From: Apostichopus japonicus
Lineage: Eukaryota; Echinodermata; Holothuroidea; Aspidochirotida; Stichopodidae
Length of the DNA stretch: 64,000 nucleotides
Assembly (NCBI RefSeq): GCF_037975245.1
Contig: NC_092572.1
Coordinates: forward strand, 9,382,001-9,446,000
Direction of reading: 5' to 3'
Below the pieces are notes generated by a model. It saw only the letters and a list, made by a program, of their open reading frames with translations, was not told the DNA's origin and ran no database searches. The position numbers were made by a program, and so were the translations under genes. This document shows, piece by piece, positions 48,936-61,595 of this stretch. Positions within the stretch are counted from its first letter, which is position 1. Each line of letters starts with the position of its first letter.

Positions 48936-50002
48936 AATATATATAACTCCACCCCCATTACTTACTGTGATTGAAATTGTTTAAAGCCACTCAAATTTTT
49001 AAAAATAAATTTTACAACCCCCTCTCTCCCTCCCCCCCCCCCCCCCATAAAGAACAGTAGATGATAAATGAAACAATGCACATAATAGATTTATTTTCAT
49101 TTTTTTTTTAACTAGAGATTCATAAATACAAGGTTTATCTAAAAATGTATGAAATACCATTGCTTAGGTAAGGCTGGTAAGGTTAGGTAAGGCAGGTTGC
49201 ATGGCTGTAAGTGCCTTTATTCTGATCTCTCAGAAAGTTCAATGTTGTCAACAATAACAGTAACCAGGATTTAATCTCAATAGTGAGGGATGGAACATAA
49301 CAGTTACGACACATTGTGATCATGGAAAAGGTAGTTGAAGTTATTGGATCAAACTCACATCTTTAAATTCTGGTTTATATATGTCTTGTTGATTTTAAAT
49401 CATTACCAATAGTGTTAAACCAAATTTTATTTTTGAATGGAATGTATCATACAGTAACAATTATGGACGGTATTGGAATTGTACAAAGAATTACAGATAC
49501 AAAAACTACATGTTAATATTAATATTTCTGGGTCTTTCATCCTTCCTACGCAATGCGTACCTTATATTTGGAGTTCCACTAATCCATTTTCAAACTTTCA
49601 CAAACCAACAGTATAATAGGAAGATGGTCTGATTTTAATATTTTACTCACTGGCAACTGCCATCCATTAGTGAAAATTGTTTCAGATGTTAAAGAGAAAA
49701 CGCCCTCACATTGTTCACAAAAGCCCTAATATTTGTGGGTTTGGACTTTGTTAATAGTTGTTCAATATTTCTTTCAGTAAAAGAACCAACATGTGCACAA
49801 ACCACAAAACCAACCTCAATGTGATAATTTCAAAATGACATAGGCAGGGAGGTCAAGTATAATGTTTGTAATGTAAAAAAAAATTGAACAATTATCGAGG
49901 CTTTGATGCAATTTTCATCTTATTTTCCATTATCTACAAGGCACTGTGAATATTGAAAGCAAACATTACATACTCTTTTCTCTTCAAACGTAGCTTTCTT
50001 TT
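48936..50002. other. Non-coding, between candidate exon and RSPH1 end
   Basis: AT-rich with a poly-C run at 49030-49047. Nothing else recognised. Confidence 0.45.
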
Positions 50003-50008
50003 TTTATT
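50003..50008 (-). terminator. Candidate RSPH1 polyadenylation signal
   Basis: AATAAA on the gene strand about 155 bases after the RSPH1 stop codon. Confidence 0.4.
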
Positions 50009-50162
50009 GAGTACCCACGATAAAAGTACAATATTCATCAAGGTATACGTAATCTGTTGTCTTTGTGGATGGGAACCAGGGCTGGGAGAACTGAACAAGA
50101 TAAAATGTTGTCTCCACCCAAAAATTGTCTTTTGTAAAAGAGTTCAGTTTTTCCTGACACAA

Positions 50163-50362
50163 CTATGACTCTTCTTCTGTGGGCTGGGGTTCCTCTGTCG
50201 GGGCTGGTGGGGGTTCCTCTCCTTCACCCCCTCCCCCCTGTGTGGGGGGATCTTCTGTGGTTTCTTGTGTCTCTTCTGTCTCCTCTTGTGCAGGTGCTTC
50301 CGTGGGTGCTTCCATGTCGCCCTCTGCTGGCTGTGTTTCTTTGTTCTCTGCAGCAGGCTCTG
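50163..50362 (-). CDS. RSPH1: RSPH1 exon 7, acidic tail and stop
   Basis: Acceptor ACATCTCTCAG; encodes an E/P/T/Q-rich tail with [16 protein letters not shown] and [13 protein letters not shown], stop TAG at 50163-50165. Confidence 0.92.
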
Positions 50363-53300
50363 CTGAGAGATGTAACAAAAGAAATATTTCTCAATATTTA
50401 CAAGAATTCACAAATTTCATATTTCTCAAAGGTCCTTCAGATATGATTTCTAGTTACTAGAGGTAACATTTATCAAAGGGTCCTTCAACAAAAAATAATA
50501 ATATTATGTTAACTTGATTGTATACCCTGGTTTTGATATGTATTAATCCTTAATGAATGGAAATAATAACCAAAAGTGTTAAAACCAATGAATGAAAGAC
50601 AATCTTTGGGAAGAGAATGGTTTTTGCCAAATGTTGGTCTTTTTGGACATTTGCACAGCAGATGTGAAACTAACATAATCTACATGTACGACTCATTGCA
50701 AACGATGTAATTGTCTTGAAGTAATAAGGCTAATTAATGCAGTTGATAAACCATTCATAGAAAAGGAAATATTTTACAGAGTCCATACAGAAGACTGTTC
50801 TATTCAATAGTTACAGCAGAAGGACCAACTTGGAAGTGCAATATCACGCTAATTGGGGAATAAGACATGACAATCTTTGGGAAGAGAATGATTTTTTTGC
50901 CAAATGTTGGTCTTGCGACATTTGCACAGCAGATGTGAAACTAACATAATCTACATGTACGACTCATTGCAAAGTATGTTGTTGTCTTGAAGTAATAAGG
51001 CTAAATAATGCAGTTGATAAACCATTCATACATAGATAAAGAAATATTGTACAGAGTTCATACAGAAGACTGTTCCAGTCAATAGTTACAGTGAACAAGG
51101 ACCAGCTGGGAAGTGCAATATCACTCTCATTGGGGAATAAGACATGTGGGATTAATCTCCTTCCCCCCTCCCCCTTTGCCCCACTCAGCACCCAAACCCT
51201 CCCTCCCAGTTGAAAGTTTCACAAATGGGTATAAACTCAATTGGTAAATGGTTTCCACTCTGGAGGGTGCAGGCAGATTTTTGCTTGTCTTCCAAAATCC
51301 TCCTAACCAATTAACAAAACTTAGCTAAGTATTGTATACTTTTAGCAAATGAAAGTGCAACCAATGAGTAGTTTTCCAGGTAATTCTCACCTGCAGTCGT
51401 TTCTCCTCCTCCTCCTTCTTCTGCTGGTGCTGCCGCCTCTCCTCCTTCCTCTTCATTTTTGGGCTGATCCTGATTTTCTTCATCGGCAGGAGGAGCAGCA
51501 GTCTCCTCTTCACCATCCTCTCCCTCCTTGGTAAGTTCCTCGGCAGGATTGTAGAGGCTGATGGCCTGGATCTCTCCTGCTCGCCATTTTGGAACAGTCA
51601 CTGTCTGGGCCTCTTCTTCTTCAGCGTCACCTCCCTGGGGCTGCAAAAAAAAATCAACGCATAAGGCATTGAAGTTATCAAGAAATACACAAGGGACATA
51701 AAAATAAATAAAAAAATACGACACAATTTTAAGTTTCTATTTTGTCACAAGTGAAACATCATGAATGGATCATGAAATCATTAAAAATTAGGAAACATTT
51801 ACAATTTTTACAGAACATAATTGCTTTTGTCTTATGTGCAGTATATAGCATGGATAGGGCATTTTTTCAGGGTGTGAGGGTGGGTTTGGGGTCATGTGCT
51901 CTTCTCTTCTTGTTTCGATAAGATCACAAGGCATTTTTGCTCTACATATTCATTGGTAAACTAATAATGACAATAAAAGCTGGAAAAAACAACTCACCTG
52001 TTCAACAGGCACATACTGTCCATGCTGCTCACACCCAATGTCGAAAACGTACTTGCCTTGACCTTGAGGCTGTGAAAGACAAAGATATAAACCAGGTTTG
52101 TGTTTGCATTAGACCACTTTTGATGATAGTGCAATCAAGAGAGAAGAGACAGGGAAGTGAAGAATAAAAGAGAAAAAACTCATCTTTCTCAACTTCACTA
52201 AATGGAGATCATATAAACATATAAAAGAAGCAAAAATCAATGGTCATACAGTTATGACTATGAAACGTAAACAAAATTATCCAACATATTCTATCATGAC
52301 ACTGCTGGTCAGAGAAATTGAAGCAGTTGAACAATAAGGAAAGAGTTAAAGGAGAGAGGGAAGGGGTTGAGACCAGGGGTATTAGTTCCAATCAATATAT
52401 CAACCAAAACTGATAACCCTTGATACGACTGACATTTTTGCCATCTATAATACGATGAATTGTGGCTCCATTCTTTTACAATTAAATATGGAAAAGAGAA
52501 TATTTCAACTGCTCAACTGATAAATCTGTTAATAAGTTAATGACTTCTAACATGTCACATGAAAGGGAGGGGAAGGGCATGGGTGTAATATTGAGCAAAT
52601 ATCTATCCCTTTAATGTAGGTCCTAGCCCTCCCAAAGAGTCATTATCTGTAACCTTCTGACCACAGCATTCTGACCCGTCAGTTTCAATTGGACATATAT
52701 GTACCTCATTTGCCATTCTGTTTCTCTTACCTCACTCTCGAAATAATATTATATTGTTATTGAATTCTCTTAAGCCTTTAGAACTATCAGAACTAGATCA
52801 GGAAGCATGTATTGCCATGGCTGTGTGCTTTATTCTTTATTTACGTTATTAACATGGATTGAAGAATATTACAAGTTTGGGGGAGGGAGGGGGGATGAAG
52901 GAGTGAGTAGGAGAGAGGGAGTGGGTTTGGCTGAATTCTAGGACCTGGTCAAGAACCTCGATAAGCTCATAATGTTTTTCATGTGGAAGAAGTAAGTCCA
53001 AATCTTACCATATCTCCAATCCATCCTCCTTGGTACCTGTGGTTGGCATGGATGAGCTCGCCTGCACCGTCTCTCTTTCCTCCTACCCACGACCCTACAT
53101 ACTTGGAGCCTGTGTCTTTGTATGTATATACGCCCTGTCCATGTCTTTGATGAGACTGCCACTCGCCTTCATAGATGTCACCATTGGGATAGGTGTACAC
53201 ACCGTATCCGTGCCTCTGATCGTCCACCCAGTTACCTGCAGAATGGAAACGTCCAACGGTTATAACTACTTATTGCTTTCACTGTCCTGGTATTATTCCA

Positions 53301-56300
53301 GCCTCAAGGATCACAGTCTCAGGCCATACACAACACAGACATTATCTTACAAGAACACAATGTCAGCCAACTCCTTAGAAGGATATCTTAAACAGCTTTC
53401 TTAAACACCAATGATCATCACACAATGGAGCATTTTCAATGCAACCATATCAAAGATGAACACACTTTATCATTCCATGGAATTCAACCTTAAAGGTCAC
53501 CTTTCAAAGACAAAATCAAAGTTAATTCAGGCAAGGCAGTTAACATGCTCATTATTAAGACAAACCTTCATATTTGGATCCGTCTGGGTAGATGAATGTC
53601 CCCGTGCCATGTTTCTTGTTGTGTTTGTAATCTCCCAAATATCGAGCACCATTCTTGAATTTGTATGTACCCTTGATGGAACAGAAAAGTAGAACATGTT
53701 CGGTCATGAATGTCCAAACTAAAAAAAAGACGAAGGTTGATGCATGCGAATTCTATACTGTACTGTACATTCTCCATCTATACAACTACATGAAACAAAA
53801 AAACAATTGCAGAATAAAACCACACAGAATCTGGCTTCCTCAGGGATTGTCAAAAATATGAGATCAATGCCCAAATCACTGACAAGTTCCATATTTCATA
53901 TACAGCAGTTCTAGGGTAGTGGGGTAGCTTAGTTTACCAACACAATCGGCTCTGTTGATCAGGTTTCTTTAATGCATGTTTGGTTTTGGAACTTTATTTA
54001 CCAACTTACTGAATTCCAACAATCAAGCTATACTAGTAATCTGTCTAACACTTCAAAAACAATAAATAACAAATCTTTAATATCTTTCTGACTTTGATTA
54101 TGATTGCAATGAGAATAATTCTATGACATTCAACAAGATGCTTACAGTACATTCTACTTTAGAGCAGCTCTCTTTGGTTAGTTGCAAAATTTTGCCAAAC
54201 CTACCTAATCTTTTAACTTCAAAACAAAGACACAGTGCAAGATTTTGGCATCAAATGAAAGTGCATATTGAGTAGTTAAAGATATCGAGTCTAGATAATG
54301 CATAGCACAACAGTTTTATTCATGAAATAGGCCTACAGTACATACAGCATCACATGCAAAGACGTAAAAAAAAACTTTTAATGTTTGAATTTTTTTCTCT
54401 CCATCATTAAGCAGAAACTTGACTAGACATGCAAACTAGGGAAATGCATTGGAAAAGACATTTTTTAAATTATAGAATGAAAAGCAACAGCAATTTCAAA
54501 TAGCTGCTTTAAATACTAAACATTACTTAAAGACCTAACAGGAGAAAAGAACACAAAGAAGTAAGAGTCTAGATGAGGCGGAGTGTATAGCCTAGTGGTT
54601 AACGCCGGCGTCTCCCAGTCATGAGATCCCCGGTTCGATTCCCGCCGACAGCAATGTGTGTCGTCTGGCAAGGGTGTTGTTCAATAACAACTTCCCGACA
54701 TGGACGTTAAATGGATGTGTGCCGAGAGATTGGCTTCGGTCAGCTTGCGAGTCTATAAGCCTCCATGGCTTCTTTCGCGAGTTCCTGCTTGCGGGAAGAT
54801 CACATATACATACATACATACATAGATGAGTTTACGTACTTGTCCATGTCTCTTGCCGTGTTCATACGTCCCATCGTAAATATCACCGTTTGGAAGAGTT
54901 GCTTTACCTTTACCATGTCTTTCCTCTTTCTCATTTCTTTCTCCTTCATATTCCTACAAATTAAGAAATTAGTATATTAATTAGGAAACAAGGACAACCT
55001 ATTAAGACCTGAGATCATCAGGAGTAACAAAAAAAGAAGAAAAAGAATTATCATTGAGTGACCAATTAATTTTGTGGCTTTGTAGGACATATAAAACTAA
55101 GTTGAGACTCAGAATTGATAAATCTCATTTGGTATCAGACTTATTCTAACTGATTCACTGACGGAACCTTGATGAAAATGATATAGAATTGTGGGTAGTT
55201 TAGAAGGTAAAAGTTTCAAATATGCAGTTTTTCACATTAACACTAAGGCCTACAGAACACAAGAGACTTGTAAGTTAACAACTTAACAGGAAAGAGGTCT
55301 GTGTGCAACTGAATATATTTACATTAACTCTCATGAGGCAGTGAGCACCTGAAAAGGTAGGCACTCAGGCATGCATCATTACAATATTACACTTATACAA
55401 GTAGTCACAGTAACAAAGAACACTACACTGTTAGTTCTTAGTTATGTAACTTAGTAATATTACCAAAAGGGCCTAACAGCTACCACCACAGAAAAATTGT
55501 GTTTCCGTCATGTTGGATATTCGCTCAATTTTTAAGTTTTAATGTAGGCCTATATATAACAAGTGCAATCAGAAAGTTCTAGAAAGTATAATATGGGAAT
55601 ATTTCCTTCACTCTTTACACTGGACACAAACAAATAACAGTTAAAGGGTGTGAAGACTCGTGCAAAAAGAAACGTCTAATGCCGGTACTCTGACCTAGTT
55701 TCGAATGAGGTGTAACAGAAGTGTTAGACACAACCATCCATCCCAGAAAATACACAAACACAGCTTGCTACTGTCGGTAATTAGACACTAGTGTACAGTC
55801 AGTACATACTGCTGCGGTCAATACCCACAGCACGGTGTACAAACAATACAGCTAAAGACAGGCTTGGGGCGATTACATCTGAATGTAATCGATTACGATT
55901 ACTTGAGAATGTATGATTACGATTACGATTACAGCCTAAAGTTGAAGTAATCGATTACGATTACATTGTAATGTAATCGTGATTACAATCACGATTACAT
56001 TGTGGTTACTTGCACAATCCTCTGCATATCTGTTTAATATAACTCTCTGCCAGGAAATAGGGCAATGAAATAGGGCAAAAGAAGGGCATTTACAGTATAT
56101 ACGGACAAAATTGTGGAACTATATCTACAATTCCTACCAGGCATTACACATTTATGCCTTAACACGTTTAAGATGTGTAACCCATAAGTCCAGTAAAAAA
56201 TACAATTTAAACAGACAAAGAGTAAACAGACAAATACTTAAGTAGAACAAATGAAGATTTTCATGCAACACTATATTTTGTAAACTAATAATTTCTGCAT

Positions 56301-57227
56301 AGCAGCTAAACTAAAAAGTCTTTTACATTATAACATGTATTTTGTCAGCCTGACTGTTATTGTTTGTTAAGTGTTTAATATACTAATGAAATAATTTTCT
56401 ATAATCACCACACCATGTCAACTAATGTCAACCAGTTGTGTATGCAAAAGGATTGTGGACGCTGAGAGGCAGATAAAAAATCCTTGAATATGGTGATCAA
56501 ATCCCCAGTACTTCTTAGTATAAGTTTATTGTGCTAGAGAATTCTAGAAGAAGGAACACTTCTTTGGTCACACTAAAAGCCAATAGTAAGAATTAGTTTT
56601 AATCATTTCTACTAATTTTGCCCTTCTCATTCAAATTTCACTGTAATCATAAATGTAATACGATTACGATTGCTTTGCCCTTGTAATCGATTATGATTAC
56701 GATTACTTTGTAGTTTTCACAAAAGTAATCGATTACGATTACTTCAAAAAGTGTAATCGATTGTAATCGATTACGATTACTGATTATGATTACCCCAAGC
56801 CTGGCTAAAGATAACAAGGTATCACGTTTCATTACTGTACTGTCTGCATTTCGTAGTGACACGAACAAAACGTCACTTGCAAGCAACCTTTTTCTTGCGT
56901 AATCTGGTCAAATCGATGAACTCACATAGCTTAAAGTTTGCGAGATCTTCATCACAGCTATCTCTTAAAAGAACAGCATTCACTTTGCTATCGCGAATCT
57001 ACCTTATTACCATCTCATACTAGCCTTGGATAGTTCATTACAAAATCATACATTAATTTTATACTAGTCCTAGCCTAGACGAACTTAGGCTAGCTTACAC
57101 AGTTTCACGACTGTAGCCAAGCTGATTTTGCAGAATGATAGCAGAGGGATAGAGCATGGAAGCAGAACATTACCCCTAAATACGGTCCTTGTTCCTCTTC
57201 ATCGAAATCAGACCCCAAGTCAGACAT
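50163..57227 (-). CDS. RSPH1: RSPH1, radial spoke head protein 1 (MORN repeats)
   Basis: RSPH1 is a component of the radial spoke head that links the outer doublets to the central pair in motile cilia and sperm flagella. Seven coding exons with consistent phase give 340 residues (human 309). It begins [20 protein letters not shown] like vertebrate RSPH1. Residues ~17-175 hold six to seven MORN repeats of the form YxGxWxxxxRHGxGx[81 protein letters not shown] and [30 protein letters not shown] and VPKWRAGEI follow, both family-specific. The tail (~last 130 residues) is a glutamate- and proline-rich low-complexity region ending EEES, longer than in vertebrates. Its introns host a SINE, a tandem duplication and nested transposons. 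Confidence 0.96.
50598..51140. repeat. ~271-bp tandem duplication in RSPH1 intron
   Basis: Unit from GACAATCTTTGGGAAGAGAA to GGGGAATAAGACATG occurs twice (starts 50598 and 50869) with about 90% identity by eye. Confidence 0.92.
51391..51640 (-). CDS. RSPH1: RSPH1 exon 6
   Basis: Acceptor TTTTTTTGCAG, donor GTGAGA. Encodes [19 protein letters not shown] followed by glutamate- and alanine-rich low-complexity sequence. Confidence 0.94.
51998..52069 (-). CDS. RSPH1: RSPH1 exon 5
   Basis: Acceptor GTCTTTCACAG, donor GTGAGT. Encodes [19 protein letters not shown] then VPVEQ; 24 codons, phase 0 at both ends. Confidence 0.95.
53009..53235 (-). CDS. RSPH1: RSPH1 exon 4, three MORN repeats
   Basis: Acceptor CATTCTGCAG, donor GTAAGA. 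Encodes [54 protein letters not shown] and [17 protein letters not shown]. Confidence 0.97.
53566..53671 (-). CDS. RSPH1: RSPH1 exon 3, MORN repeat
   Basis: Acceptor TTCCATCAAG; donor is the weak GTTTGT. Encodes [20 protein letters not shown] and [15 protein letters not shown]. The phase demands this junction despite the weak donor. Confidence 0.93.
54575..54826 (+). mobile_element. tRNA-derived SINE with (CATA)n tail
   Basis: A-box-like TATAGCCTAGTGGTTAACG and B box GGTTCGATTCCC, then about 150 bases of unrelated body (CTTCCCGACATGGACGTTAA) and a tail of four to five CATA units. Oriented opposite to RSPH1 and ending about 13 bases from the exon 2 splice donor. Confidence 0.85.
54840..54953 (-). 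CDS. RSPH1: RSPH1 exon 2, first MORN repeats
   Basis: Acceptor AATTTGTAG, donor GTACGT. Encodes [37 protein letters not shown]. 38 codons, phase 0 at both ends. Confidence 0.96.
55645..56890. mobile_element. TTAA-target MITE, copy 4, split by a hAT element and truncated
   Basis: Starts after TTAA (55641-55644) with AGGGTGTGAAGACTCG, inverted relative to copy 3. Its sequence breaks at 55858 for the hAT insertion and resumes at 56804, then fades near CTTGCAAGCAACC. About the last 55 bases and the second terminus are missing. Confidence 0.85.
55859..56803. mobile_element. hAT-type non-autonomous element nested in a MITE
   Basis: 945 bp, termini CAGGCTTGGGG and CCCCAAGCCTG, 8-bp target duplication GCTAAAGA (55851-55858 and 56804-56811). 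Both ends carry clusters of TAATCGATTACGATTAC, typical of hAT subterminal binding boxes. Non-coding interior. Confidence 0.92.
57174..57227 (-). CDS. RSPH1: RSPH1 exon 1 with start codon
   Basis: ATG at 57227-57225; encodes [18 protein letters not shown], donor GTAATG (non-consensus at +5). The MSDLGS start is conserved with vertebrate RSPH1. Confidence 0.93.
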
Positions 57228-58873
57228 TTTTTCTCAGTTTGTTAGCTTTGTGAAATGAAACAAAAATAGATAAAACTCGCACTTTGACGTGTTGCTATCG
57301 GTTTCACGATCAGCTTCTTTGTAAACACATTTCCTTAGCAACGATAAGACGAGTATAGTACAGCCAAAGCGTAATGGCCATGGAACGCGAAAGAGATGAA
57401 GCAGTTACAGACTTTCTATATTAACTACACGTTATAAATATATTTCTTCTCTTCTGAAAGACAAGTGCGGAGGATTACCTTTTTCGGAGGATCGTATTTT
57501 GACGGAAGATATATTTAGGAACCTAGTTTAAGATGTAACATTCCGCCTCTGTAAACTAACATTGATTTTGCTTCCCTCTCTTTGTAAACAAAAGAAATTG
57601 GCGACTCCTCGCAGTATTCAATCTTCAGTATACAACAGGGACTAATTTTTTTTAAAAGAAAATATACCGTACCCATACAGATCATGAGCACGAAAACCCC
57701 CAGCACTCTTACGTCTGAGGTAACATGATATTGACATTGGTGTGCATGTCTAGTGCACTATATCCTGGTTCAGTACTATATAAATTAAACATCTGAAGTT
57801 TCGACAAACGCGTGAAAAGAGGTTTTGTATCATGCACAACTACATTAATGTATAAATTATTGGAAAATCGTAATAAATAAATACCAAAAACAAAATAAAA
57901 ACTTTTTGGAAGGGGGCGGGTGGGTGAGGGGTATGCACGTTACCGCTGCTCCCCGGAGAGTAGGCTAAAGTCAAGCCTTTGAGGAAATGAGGCAACTTGC
58001 ATTTCTGAACATATAACCATAACCAAATTGACAACCTTTTTTCAAGTTTCGACCATTTGATATCGAAATTCTATCTCACAATTTTATCTCAAAATTCTGC
58101 ATTTCTTTGTCACCAGCATTTTCCTATCCTTTTTTTTTTCAACTTTGTTGATGTTAAAAGTCGAAATTTTGTACTGTTTTATCTGTATATGTTGACCATT
58201 TGTTATCTCAAATTTCCACTTTATCTGCAGAATGATGACCTGTAAAATGTACCATCACAAGGGGTGGGGTGGGGGGGGGGGATAGCTGACCTTCGAACTT
58301 CCTCTGTATATTCAGACGTGGATCAAGCGCGAGGGATGGAAATCAAACGTAAATTATCAGCACAATTAATCTTGCGTTACTATATAACAATTACTACTTT
58401 ATAGTTCAAATATGCATCATAATATGCATTATTTGACGTCTAAACTTTGTAGGTGAGGAACCTCACGCCACCAGCTTAATATTTGGAATGTATAGCTCGC
58501 ATTATATGTCAAATCGTGTTGTTCATGTACATATAGGTTCACGCTCAACCACAATATTTATACTGGCGATTGGGGTGGGTACGTGTATGGTACGTCGTAC
58601 ATGGGAGGGTCGAAGGTCGAGGAGGTATTCCCATTCCCGCTGTTACAAAGTTTGGTAAACTGGAAGGTGCCTATATACAAAAAATAATAATGTTTAGATT
58701 GTACGACACATACATATTGTTGTATATTGATATGTTCTACATCCTATCGAACTCAGCATTCTAGTAAAACCGTAGAATTACAGTAAATTGATAACCTGAC
58801 GTCATCAGCTATGATACATCATTACGTAAGTTAGTAATTCCACGAGCCTAGATGTCAGAGGCGTACCATCAAA
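57228..58873. other. Divergent intergenic region, RSPH1 and coiled-coil gene
   Basis: Separates two genes read outward. No further gene seen; a G-run lies at 58261-58281. It probably contains promoter elements for both, but I cannot assign specific sites. Confidence 0.4.
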
Positions 58874-58966
58874 ATGTCAAAGGTTTCCAATAATTATTTG
58901 TCACCACGAACGAAAGCTACAGGTGTTCGACAAAATGAAGCAGCATGGAAAGAGAGAGTTCGTGAG
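58874..58966 (+). CDS. Coiled-coil gene exon 1
   Basis: 31 codons from ATG, phase 0 donor GTTGGT (weak). Confidence 0.55.
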
Positions 58967-59521
58967 GTTGGTTGATTCGTCTTCTGGACGTTAGGCCTTT
59001 AATTAGCCCACTTCATACAGATATTGGAAATAGCGTCATGTTGCTATGATTATTGTTCACAGCCAGTACCTGTTCTGCGAAAGATGTCGTAATGGCAGGG
59101 CAATGGAATGCATGTTTGACACTTCTAATATGTCGTTGAGTACTACTGAGTCTATAAAAGCTTATTAATATTTTGTTTGTTGTCCAAATGTCGGATTTAA
59201 CTTATGCTTGAAGAAAACCAAAATGCACCCACATTCAGGTTCCTACAAAAAGTGGCTGCCTGTCCCAAAGATTTAATGCACCCACCTCATCCCCCCTCCT
59301 CCCCACCTCAGCTGAAAAATCCGGCAGGTTTTCTGAACTGAAAAGGTCATAAGAGAACAGTATGCCAAATGTGACAGCTCACATTAAATATTCTTCATTT
59401 ATTTTTAGTTGGAATCTGAAGTATCATCTTTGAAAAAGCGACTTGATGAGTTACGCAAAGCAAAAAGTACAACAGTCCTCAAGAAAGAAAAGGAGTATGT
59501 GACATTTAAACAGCACAGGAG
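58874..59521 (+). CDS. Unidentified coiled-coil protein, first two exons
   Basis: Exon 1 (58874-58966) starts MSKVSNNYLSPRTKATGVRQ and ends KERVRE before the donor GTTGGT. Exon 2 (59409-59521) follows acceptor ATTTTTAG with LESEVSSLKKRLDELRKAK and continues to KEYVTFKQHRR before the donor GTGAGA. Heptad-like leucines, lysines and glutamates indicate a coiled coil. The start is chosen as the first ATG in this frame; a short overlapping upstream ATG frame (58852) exists. I could not follow the gene further: a splice-bounded segment at 60582-60625 would bring a stop after four codons. The family is unknown; the head-to-head position with a ciliary gene is suggestive only. Confidence 0.55.
59409..59521 (+). 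CDS. Coiled-coil gene exon 2
   Basis: Acceptor TTTATTTTTAG, donor GTGAGA, phase 0 entry and phase 2 exit; strongly helical, charged composition. Confidence 0.6.
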
Positions 59522-60753
59522 GTGAGATTGCTAATACTCTTTTATAAAATAGATGTCGGATCCTAACATCCCACAAAAGTGTCGTAGGTTATTTCTTTTA
59601 CTAGTCAAGTTTCATTAAAGAGAGCCCAAAATTTTTCCCAGTCATTTTTTTATTTTGCTTATACAAATGAGTGATGATTGAGGATTCAATCAATTCATTA
59701 ATAAGTCTATTCACTCATTCACTGTGGGGTTTCATAGTTTGATTGATTGATAATAATGTTATCATAGTAGGTTCAACATCAAATGAACAGAGACAACTTT
59801 GTTAGGTCTTTAATTGGTCATGAGTTAATGGCCCAATGTTAGCGTGCTAACAATTGTTAAAAGTCTTGTAAAGGACTTTTTTGGTCTTTCTGGATGTCCA
59901 ATTTATTTCCAGAATAGTCAGGAGTGATAATTTAGACAGTTAACCGTCTCAGTGAGGCAAAAATACTCTCCAGGTGCTGGTAGTAAAATTCTGACCATTT
60001 GAAGTTGACACATTCAGAATGGGCAATATTTGACTATATTTCTAGCATATTTGGGACCTATAATGATGGCCTTGAAGCCTTGTTAGCATAACAGTGAACA
60101 TCCCCTAGCTTGTACACATAGGACCCTCCCATATTTGGTCTGAGGTAAATTATTCTGCACGCTCACATGGAGCAGTAGGCTACAATTAGACTTGAAATGA
60201 AATGTATGAATATACATCACAATCAATAAGGTTAAAAATACTTACTGGCAACCAGCTGTATCCTAGACGTCAACTTTAATTGATCCTACCATTAAAACAT
60301 TGGACTAAGGCTCATCCAGTTCAGAAAAGATTAATTTTCTTCTGAAGTACAGACATTTTATAAATTTATATGGTAAACATGTTTGCTACATGTATGTGTC
60401 TTCTCTCTCAAAATGTCACCAGTTCAACATGTCTCATCCATGGTAAAGACATTTTTTTTTCCATCTGCGTAAGTCTGTATCTATGAATTAGGGTATATTT
60501 TTGTGTCAAAAACAGTTCAGACATTTTGTTGGAGAGTGAAACAGACCAAATTGAAGCTATGTATTTAATCTATTTCAAACAGCATCATTAATGAGTAAAA
60601 TCATCAATCAACTGTCAGTTTACGGTAAGTATTCTGTCAGTTGCATTTTGGGAGCAGTCACTTTTGTCTGTGTTTTCATCAAAACTGCAATCCCAATAAG
60701 AGGACTCTGAGAATTGATATGACAAGACCAATAACTTACTAGTGCAAACTAAC

Positions 60754-61391
60754 AAATTTGACCTGTCATAACCTTTAGAGTTACAAATTGCGATCATATT
60801 ACCAAGTTCTTGATATAAATTAAAGACTGATGCAGACTGCTTGACTCTAAACCATGTTTGTGTCACAATGATTGTTAAGTACAGTGTGGTTATTTTTTAT
60901 ATCTTATATTGGTTATTTTATATTTTCCTGCGGTTATGTTATAATTTTCACCCATAACATATTCTAAGTAATAAAATCTGCATCACAGGGGCTTAGTTGT
61001 AGTAGCTTTAATATAATACGTTAAATGGAAACAAAGATAATTTGCCTTACATATACGAATAATTTCCCCACAAAATTTGACCTGTCATAACCTTCAGAGT
61101 TACAAATTGCGATCATATTACCAAGTTCTTTACGTAATGATAAGTCTGATGCAGACTGCCAGATTCTATTTCCAGGTTTGTGTCACAATTATTGATTGTT
61201 AAGTACAGTATGGTTATTTTTTATATCTAATATTGGTTATTTTATATTTTCCTGTGGTTATGTTATAATTTTCACCCATAACATATTCAAAGAAAAAAAA
61301 ACTGCATCACAGGGCTTTAGTTGTAGTAGTTTTAATATATTATGTCAAATGGAAGCAAAGATAATTTTGCATAATTATAAACAAATAATTT
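60754..61391. repeat. ~319-bp tandem duplication
   Basis: Two adjacent copies (starts 60754 and 61073) both with AAATTTGACCTGTCATAACC, TTGCGATCATATTACCAAGT and GGTTATGTTATAATTTTCAC. Non-coding. Confidence 0.93.
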
Positions 61392-61595
61392 TCCACCCAT
61401 GAAAAATATATATACTTTTGGAAATTGTGTTTATTTAGAGACCTTTAACTGATTCTGGTTCTGTTGTTGATATAAAGAGATTTGCAGAACTGAAAGAGTT
61501 ATTGTAATAAAAATTCAACATTTAGAAGTCAGTTATGTTTTAGTTCTGTAGTCAAATTATAGTCCTCATGCATACATAGATAACATGATACATAC

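Noticed and set aside
54589..54645. Functional tRNA gene
   Set aside because: A and B boxes are present, but the acceptor and anticodon arms do not pair and a SINE body and tail follow.
60582..60625. Third exon of the coiled-coil gene (good acceptor and donor GTAAGT)
   Set aside because: The phase from exon 2 gives a stop after four codons; without transcripts it is not supportable.
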